Shown here: positions 59,024 to 64,000 of the stretch, piece after piece
How positions within the stretch are numbered: position 1 is the stretch's first letter
Layout: each line of letters opens with the position of its first letter
Assembly: GCF_007993935.1 (NCBI RefSeq)
Contig: NZ_VITY01000005.1
Location: 1-64,000 of the forward strand
Length of the DNA stretch: 64,000 bases
Direction of reading: 5' to 3'
Source of the DNA: Bradyrhizobium macuxiense
GTDB taxonomy: Bacteria > Pseudomonadota > Alphaproteobacteria > Rhizobiales > Xanthobacteraceae
Made by a program: the position numbers and the translations under genes
The notes under the pieces: model-generated
Databases searched by the model: none
The model's input: only the letters and a program-made list of their open reading frames with translations
What the model was told of the DNA's origin: nothing

Positions 59024-59626
59024 ATGGACGGCGAAACGCATCTCTGGCTGATCCGTCACGCGCCGGTCGATGGACCGTGCGGCGTGATCCATGCGCCGGA
59101 TGCGCCGGCGGACCTCAGCGATGCCGCTGCATTCGCCGCGTTGCAGGCGAGGCTTCCGGTTGATGCGGTCGCGGTCTGCAGCCCGGCGCGTCGCACAAGG
59201 GAGACCGCAGCGCAGCTCGGTCTCACGGCAACGGAAGACGACGCCTTTCGCGAACAGGATTTCGGCAACTGGACCGGCCGTCGCCACAGCGAGATCGAGG
59301 CCGAGCTCGGTGCCGCGGCCTATCGCGCGTTCTGGAATTCGCCGGGGACCAACCGGCCGCCGGGAGGCGAAAGCTTTGCCGACCAGATCGCGCGCGCACG
59401 GGCAGGGCTTAAGCGCCTGCCTGCAGGCGACGTCGTGCTGGTCGTACATTCCGGTACCATCCGCGCGATCCTCGCGATCGCGCTCGAACTTGCGCCGGAA
59501 CCAGCACTGCGCTTCGTCATCGATCCGCTGTCGCTGACGCGGATCGACCGGTTGCAGAATGCGTGGCGCGTGGTGGTGGTGAACGGGCTTAGCGACTCTG
59601 CTGCACTGACAATTCCGTCATCCTGA
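59024..59626 (+). CDS. histidine phosphatase, alpha-ribazole phosphatase-like
   Basis: A 200-residue histidine-phosphatase-fold enzyme: LIRHAPVDGPCG carries the RH catalytic motif (the usual G after RH is A), CSPARRTRETAAQLG the second Arg, FREQDFGNWTGR the acidic residue and LVVHSGTIRAIL the second His. Directly after cobS it is most simply the CobC-type phosphatase removing the 5'-phosphate of alpha-ribazole or adenosylcobalamin phosphate. The specific reaction is inferred from context. The 3' end of the gene runs into a palindromic repeat. Confidence 0.82.
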   Translation: MDGETHLWLIRHAPVDGPCGVIHAPDAPADLSDAAAFAALQARLPVDAVAVCSPARRTRETAAQLGLTATEDDAFREQDFGNWTGRRHSEIEAELGAAAYRAFWNSPGTNRPPGGESFADQIARARAGLKRLPAGDVVLVVHSGTIRAILAIALELAPEPALRFVIDPLSLTRIDRLQNAWRVVVVNGLSDSAALTIPSS

Positions 59627-59742
59627 GGTGCGAGCCTTGCGGCGCACTTGCGCCGCTGGACTAGCCTCGAAGGATGAATCGGCCACCGGCCGGGCCGTCG
59701 ACCCTTCGAGACGGCCGCTTCGCGGCCTCCTCAGGATGACGG
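59615..59742. repeat. extragenic palindrome overlapping gene end
   Basis: Starts CCGTCATCCTGAGGTGCGAG, ends GCCTCCTCAGGATGACGG. Its first 12 bases are the last codons and stop of the phosphatase gene. Confidence 0.86.
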
Positions 59743-59768
59743 AGATGGAGTGAGTGTATCGCTAGGGC

Positions 59769-60569
59769 TCACCCATTCCGCCGCTGGCCGCGCAGGGTCG
59801 GCAGGCCGATGCCGGCGGCGTCGAAGCCGCCGTCGACGGCGAGGATCTGGCCGGTGATGTAGCTGGCACGGTCCGAGCACAGGAAGAAGATCGCCTCCGC
59901 CAGCTCCTCCTCGAGCCCATAGCGGTTGAGCGGGATGGCATCGTGATAGTCGGCGCGGATCTCCGGCGTGTGCACGGCTTTCGCCATCGCGGTCTCGACC
60001 GGCCCGGGCGCCACGCCGTTGACGCGGATGCCGAGCGAGGCGAGCTCGACCGCGAGCTGCTTGGTGAGGTGCGCGAGCCCGGCCTTGCTGGTGCCGTAGG
60101 CCGAGCGCAACGTCGAGGCGCGCACCGCCGAGATCGAGGTGATGTTGACGATCGCACCGCCACCATGCTCGCGCATCACCGGCGCTGCCGCCTTGGTGCA
60201 CAGGAACGGGCCGGTGAGGTTGACCGCCATGATCCGGTTCCAGTCGGCGTCGGAGGTCTCCAGCACCGGCGCGAATACCGCCGTGCCGGCGTTGTTGACC
60301 AGCGCGTCGAGCCGGCCGAAGCGGCCTGTGATCGCCGTAATCGCTTTGGTCACGCCATCGGCATCGGAGACGTCGCAGGTCAGCGCCAGCGTGTCGTCGG
60401 GCTGCTTCAAGGCCGCGACCGCGGCGCGCAGCAATTCCCCTTCGATGTCGAGCAGCGCGACGCGCCAGCCGTCGGCGAGAAAGCGCTTCGCCGCGGCAAG
60501 CCCGATGCCGCGCGCGGCGCCGGTCACGAGTGCGACTTTGTGTGCGGAGGCGTTCATCGGAAGGTCCAT
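59769..60569 (-). CDS. short-chain dehydrogenase/reductase
   Basis: A 266-residue classical SDR. Cofactor motif VTGAARGIGLAAAKRF, LVNNAGTA, catalytic Ser in NITSISAVRAS and Tyr-Lys in SAYGTSKAGLAH, then RVNGVAPGPVETAM. The acidic residue after strand 2 (LLDIEG) favours NAD(H). It oxidises or reduces an unknown alcohol or ketone. A second Met four codons in is an equal start candidate. The gene stands alone between palindromic repeats. Confidence 0.92.
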   Translation of the reverse strand: MDLPMNASAHKVALVTGAARGIGLAAAKRFLADGWRVALLDIEGELLRAAVAALKQPDDTLALTCDVSDADGVTKAITAITGRFGRLDALVNNAGTAVFAPVLETSDADWNRIMAVNLTGPFLCTKAAAPVMREHGGGAIVNITSISAVRASTLRSAYGTSKAGLAHLTKQLAVELASLGIRVNGVAPGPVETAMAKAVHTPEIRADYHDAIPLNRYGLEEELAEAIFFLCSDRASYITGQILAVDGGFDAAGIGLPTLRGQRRNG

Positions 60570-60664
60570 CGGTTCGGGCAGGAAGTCCGGACCGTCTGCG
60601 ACCTTTATGCAGAGGTGTCAACCCGACGGGGATGCCTTGTCACTCTCGAGGCGAAAGGCGCGTC

Positions 60665-60739
60665 TCGAAGGATGCACGGCCACCAGCCCAGCCGCACACC
60701 CTTCGAGGCTCGCTCCGCCCGCACCTCAGGGTGACGGGG
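60665..60739. repeat. partial palindrome of the CCTCAGGGTGACGG family
   Basis: Keeps TCGAAGGATG...CCCTTCGAGG and the right arm CGCACCTCAGGGTGACGGG, but the outer left arm is missing. It separates the SDR and receptor genes. Confidence 0.8.
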
Positions 60740-60752
60740 AGAAAGCTTCAGC

Positions 60753-62423
60753 CTACGCCGCGAGTTCGGCGGAAGCGCGCTGCATGTTTGTGGACATGTC
60801 CTGCGTCACGATGCTCTGCTCCTCGACCGCGGCGGCGGTGGAGGTGATGTACTCGTTGACGCCGGCGATCGCAGCCTTGATCTCGGACAGCGAGCTCGCC
60901 ACCGCGGCGGCGATCGAGTTCAGCGCATCGATTTCCGAGGAGATCGTGTCGGTCGCCTGCTTGGCCTGGTTGGCGAGGCTCTTCACCTCGGAAGCGACCA
61001 CCGCGAAGCCGCGGCCGGCTTCGCCCGCACGCGCCGATTCGATCGTGGCATTGAGCGCGAGCAGATTGATCTGCCCGGTGATGCTCGAGATCATCTCGAC
61101 GATGCCGCTCATCGCCTGCGCCGCGGCATTGAGCTTCTGCGCCTGGCCGTCGGCGGCTTCGACACGGCCGGTGGCGACCGCGGCGTTCTGCTTCGACTTG
61201 GTCATGGTCTCCGAGATCTCGCGGATCGAGGCGCTCATCTCCTCGCTGCCGGCAGCGACCGCCTCGATCAGGCCGCGTGCGCTGTCGGCCTTCTTGCGGC
61301 CGATCGCCTGCGCGGTGATGTCGGTGGCGTATTTCACCACCTTGTAGGGCTTGCCGTTGAGGTCGAGGATCGGATTGTAGGAGGCCTGGATCCAGATCTC
61401 GCGGCCGCCCTTGGCGATGCGCTTGTATTCGGCGGCCTGGAACTCGGCGCGGTTCAGCGCTCCCCAGAACTCGCGATAGCCTTGCGAGCTCGCCTCAACC
61501 GGCTCGACGAACATGCTGTGGTGCCGGCCCTGGATTTCGGCAAGCGAATAGCCCATCGCGGCGAGGAAGTTCGGGTTCGCGGTGCGGATCGTGCCGTCCA
61601 TGTTGAACTCGATCACCGCCTGCGACTTGCCGATCGCATCGATCTGGCCGTCATTGTCGGCGGCCTTCACCTTCTGCTGCGTCACGTCGGTTGCGAACTT
61701 GACGACCTTGAACGGCTTGCCGCGGTCGTCCAGGATCGGGTTGTAGGTGGCGAGGATCCAGATTTCCTTGCCGCCCTTGCCGATGCGCTTGAACTCGCCG
61801 GCCTGGAATTCGCCGCGGTTCAGCCGCGCCCAGAAATCGCGATAGGCTGCGCTGTCGCGCTCGGCCGTCGGCATGAAGATGCTGTGATGCTTGCCCTGGA
61901 TATCGGCGAGCGAATAGCCCATCGCGCCGAGGAAGTTCTCGTTGGCGGTGACGATGCTGCCGTCCATGTTGAACTCGATCACCGCCTGGGCCCGGCCGAT
62001 CGCGGCGATCTTGCCGGCATCTTCCATGCTGTGGATCTTCTGCGCAGTGATGTCGGTGGCGAACTTGACGACGCCGACCGGCTTGCCGCCCTTGTCCAGG
62101 ATCGGGTTGTAGGAGGCCTGGATCCAGATCTCGCGGCCGCCCTTGCCAATGCGCTTGTACTGCGCGGCCTGGAATTCGCCGCGGTTCAGCCGCGCCCAGA
62201 ATTCGCGATAGTCGTGGCTGTCGCGGGTGGCGGGTTCGACGAACATGCTGTGGTGCTTGCCCCTGATCTCGTCGAGCGAGTAGCCCATCGCGTTCAGGAA
62301 GTTCTCGTTGGCGGTGACGATGGTGCCGTCGAGCTTGAACTCGATGACCGCTTGCGACTTGCCGATCGCTGCGGCTTGCGCCAGCGCACTGTCGATGTTT
62401 GCCTTGTTGCTGAAACTGAACAT
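60753..62423 (-). CDS. soluble chemotaxis receptor with three PAS domains
   Basis: A 556-residue cytoplasmic methyl-accepting protein without membrane helices. Three very similar PAS-PAC units (about 12-125, 135-247, 257-367) each show VIEF.LDGTI.TAN.NFL, MGYSL.EI.G.HHS and GKGG.EIW..A.YNPI. They lack an obvious haem ligand motif, so the sensed signal is unknown. The C-terminal signalling domain has [20 protein letters not shown] and [20 protein letters not shown], the CheA/CheW-binding tip. ATG at 62423 follows CGGAG; the frame is open 87 bases upstream. No other chemotaxis gene is nearby. Confidence 0.92.
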   Translation of the reverse strand: MFSFSNKANIDSALAQAAAIGKSQAVIEFKLDGTIVTANENFLNAMGYSLDEIRGKHHSMFVEPATRDSHDYREFWARLNRGEFQAAQYKRIGKGGREIWIQASYNPILDKGGKPVGVVKFATDITAQKIHSMEDAGKIAAIGRAQAVIEFNMDGSIVTANENFLGAMGYSLADIQGKHHSIFMPTAERDSAAYRDFWARLNRGEFQAGEFKRIGKGGKEIWILATYNPILDDRGKPFKVVKFATDVTQQKVKAADNDGQIDAIGKSQAVIEFNMDGTIRTANPNFLAAMGYSLAEIQGRHHSMFVEPVEASSQGYREFWGALNRAEFQAAEYKRIAKGGREIWIQASYNPILDLNGKPYKVVKYATDITAQAIGRKKADSARGLIEAVAAGSEEMSASIREISETMTKSKQNAAVATGRVEAADGQAQKLNAAAQAMSGIVEMISSITGQINLLALNATIESARAGEAGRGFAVVASEVKSLANQAKQATDTISSEIDALNSIAAAVASSLSEIKAAIAGVNEYITSTAAAVEEQSIVTQDMSTNMQRASAELAA

Positions 62424-62912
62424 CAGGGCTCCGTGAATGTTCAAATGAAACGGGGATGGAAAAGCGGATTGCGGCAACTCACGGAAAGGTTGCAGCGAGC
62501 GGTTTAGCATCGGTAAAGCCTCGCGCCTGGCACGAACTGCACAACGCGTGGTGGCTCTCGCGCATCTATCTCAATTTGCGAAGCAATTTTTTGCTGTGCA
62601 CGTTACCATCCATAGTCGGCATGCGATGTTTACCGTAATCTTACGGACGAAAATCGATGACGACTTTCGTCGGATGCGGATCATCGCGATGCGTGTTCTT
62701 CACCAACGCTGATCGCCCCATTACGAACGCTGATGTTGCTGAGTGTTTCGCGGATCAATGCGGCAAGCTGATTCGCGTTCTCGACGAATGCGCGTCGCGT
62801 CGATGCTTCACTCTCTGCGCCCCGGCGAGAGCAAAAATAAATTGCGGCACGAGATGTCGGCAGGATGGTCTGTGGTTCGTCCTCGGACCTCTGGTCCCAT
62901 GATGGAGTTCTG
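62424..62912. other. divergent gap between receptor and GST genes
   Basis: No gene is firmly supported. A minus-strand frame of 80 codons (62681-62923, GTG start) overlaps the GST start and has no family or ribosome site. Promoters of both flanking genes must lie here. Confidence 0.4.
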
Positions 62913-63587
62913 ATGTCGCTCACCCTGCATTACCACCCGCTGTCCTCGTTCTGCTGGAAGGCGCTGGTCGCACTGTACGAGAACGGTGCGCCGTTCACGC
63001 CGCACATGGTCAATCTCGGCGATCCCGCCCAGCGCGCGGCGCTGCTCGCGCTATGGCCGATCGGTCGTTTCCCCGTGCTGCGCGACGAGACGAGGGGCGA
63101 GACGGTGCCTGAATCGAGCATCGTCATCGAGTATCTCGACCGGCATTATCCCGGCACCGCCAAGTTGATATCGGGGGACCCGGACCTCGCGCTGCAGACC
63201 CGGCTGCGCGATCGCTTCCTCGATCTCTATGTCCATCTGCCGATGCAGAAGGTCGTCGGCGACCGGCTGCGGCCCGCGGACAAGAAGGACCCGCATGGCG
63301 TCGCTGAGGCGCGGGCGCAGCTCCGTACCTCCTATGCGATCCTGGATCAGCAATTGCTGATCCTGGATCAGTACCTCGCGCATGGCGGCTGGATGATGGG
63401 CGAGCGCTTCTCGCTGGCCGATTGCTCCGCCGCCCCGGCGCTGTTCTATGGCAACAAGGTCGAGCCGATCGGAGAGGGCCACCGGCATCTCGCTGCCTAT
63501 CTCGAGCGGCTGAAGGCGCGGCCGTCCTTCGCGCGCGTCCTCAACGAGGCCGAGCCCTATTTCGGCATGTTCCCCCAGGAATCCTGA
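62913..63587 (+). CDS. glutathione S-transferase family protein
   Basis: A 224-residue GST. The N-terminal part begins LTLHYHPLSSFCWKALVALY, with Ser/Cys near residue 10-13 as possible glutathione contacts, then WPIGRFPVLRDE and PESSIVIEYLDRHYPG. The C-terminal helical part includes MMGERFSLADCSAAPALFYG. It is distinct from the GST at 47823 (little identity beyond motifs). ATG at 62913 follows GGAG. The stop codon lies within a 13-bp tandem repeat. Confidence 0.9.
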   Translation: MSLTLHYHPLSSFCWKALVALYENGAPFTPHMVNLGDPAQRAALLALWPIGRFPVLRDETRGETVPESSIVIEYLDRHYPGTAKLISGDPDLALQTRLRDRFLDLYVHLPMQKVVGDRLRPADKKDPHGVAEARAQLRTSYAILDQQLLILDQYLAHGGWMMGERFSLADCSAAPALFYGNKVEPIGEGHRHLAAYLERLKARPSFARVLNEAEPYFGMFPQES

Positions 63588-63626
63588 CCAGGAATCCTGA
63601 CCGGGAGCCCCGACCGGGAACCCTGA
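63575..63626 (+). repeat. four 13-bp tandem repeats across a stop codon
   Basis: CCAGGAATCCTGA twice exactly, then CCGGGAGCCCCGA and CCGGGAACCCTGA. The first unit ends with the TGA stop of the GST gene. Unit length 13 is not a multiple of three. Confidence 0.88.
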
Positions 63627-63753
63627 TTCTTGTTCCGAAAATAAATGACGGCGCGATGTCGCTTTCGCGCCGTTCCATTCGTCTTGTACCTGAGGCCCGG
63701 GTTCTGGAGCGCTTTGGCCCTCCGGAGGCCCGGGCGATCTGTGTGGAGACGAC

Positions 63754-64000
63754 ATGGCTGCAGCTGGCAACAGGGCGGAGATCATCCGCTCCCTCTTCGC
63801 CGCCTATCTCGCCAACGACCGCGCGAGCGTCGAGGCGGCGTTTGCGGAGGATTTCCGCTTCTCGACGCCCTATGGCGAGAACATCGACAAGCCACGCTAT
63901 TTCGCCGAGTGCTGGCGCGACTCGGGCTGGATCGGCCGCCACGAGATCGAGCGCATCATGGTCGACGGCGTCGAGGCCTTCGTCACCTATCGCTGCGTGG
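63754..64000 (+). CDS. NTF2/SnoaL-like protein, partial at window end
   Basis: The first 82 residues of a cystatin-fold protein: NRAEIIRSLFAAYLANDRAS, FAEDFRFSTPYGENIDKPRY and FAECWRDSGWIG, the pattern of nuclear transport factor 2/SnoaL-like proteins. ATG at 63754 follows TGGAGAC. The frame is still open at base 64000, so the C-terminal third lies outside. Function is unknown, as usual for such proteins. Upstream is the tandem repeat after the GST gene. Confidence 0.82.
   Translation, partial: MAAAGNRAEIIRSLFAAYLANDRASVEAAFAEDFRFSTPYGENIDKPRYFAECWRDSGWIGRHEIERIMVDGVEAFVTYRCV

Noticed and set aside
60139..61347. 402-codon plus-strand frame
   Set aside because: Antisense of the SDR and chemotaxis genes, both of which have clear catalytic or signalling motifs.
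61482..62507. 341-codon plus-strand frame with repeats
   Set aside because: Antisense of the three PAS units.
62681..62923. 80-codon minus-strand frame with GTG start
   Set aside because: Overlaps the GST start, no ribosome site, no family; codon third positions are not GC-biased like neighbours.
1..64000. CRISPR array, tRNA or rRNA genes
   Set aside because: The exact repeats seen are in-frame protein repeats or palindromes without regular spacers, and no cloverleaf or rRNA-like stretch was recognised by eye; a dedicated tRNA search would be decisive.

Overview
The window looks like chromosomal DNA of a Bradyrhizobium-type alphaproteobacterium. Supporting signs are the high GC content, the families seen (a PraR-like XRE regulator, a DGPF/ECF sigma pair, rhizobial-type CobT/CobS, a soluble PAS chemotaxis receptor) and many palindromic intergenic repeats of the kind common in that genus. 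Genus assignment is inference from protein and repeat style, not from a marker gene. No rRNA, tRNA or CRISPR array was recognised.

Layout. 0.3-20.7 kb is an accessory region built around type I secretion: a HlyB-type ABC exporter and a HlyD-type adaptor, then an APS-kinase-like/nucleotidyltransferase fusion, a sulfotransferase, an exported proteasome-like Ntn hydrolase and two small unknown genes. It ends in an 11.4-kb gene for a 3809-residue repeat protein that is the probable secreted substrate. 20.8-28.8 kb is a patchwork: a decayed IS630-family element, a GNAT acetyltransferase, a GIY-YIG-like pair, TauE/SafE and AEC transporters, a stand-alone RelA/SpoT-domain protein, then an IS481-type transposase remnant joined to an ABC permease pseudogene through a 74-bp piece matching the giant gene.

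28.8-36.3 kb is a coherent module: DUF971 protein, AprA-like flavoprotein, AprB-like two-cluster ferredoxin, HEAT-repeat protein, a Crp/Fnr regulator, and a sulfonate/nitrate/taurine-type ABC importer. It probably imports and redox-processes a small, possibly sulfur-containing, substrate and is the best candidate here for an undescribed system. 36.3-45.3 kb is sparse and mixed: a FAD-protein pseudogene, an XRE regulator, an osmolyte-type ABC importer with a fused permease and binding protein, an ornithine-decarboxylase-like enzyme and a truncated AIPR (abortive-infection type) gene with its own terminator.

45.5-64 kb is ordinary dense chromosome in small units: a YbgC thioesterase with a truncated second copy, GST/TetR/DHFR-like genes, ArsR plus SRPBCC, a hydroxyacid dehydrogenase, YCII plus ECF sigma factor, DoxX, SRPBCC and VOC proteins, the late cobalamin genes cobT/cobS/cobC-like, an SDR, a triple-PAS chemotaxis receptor, a second GST and a partial NTF2/SnoaL gene at the window edge. 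Most gaps in this part hold palindromic repeats.
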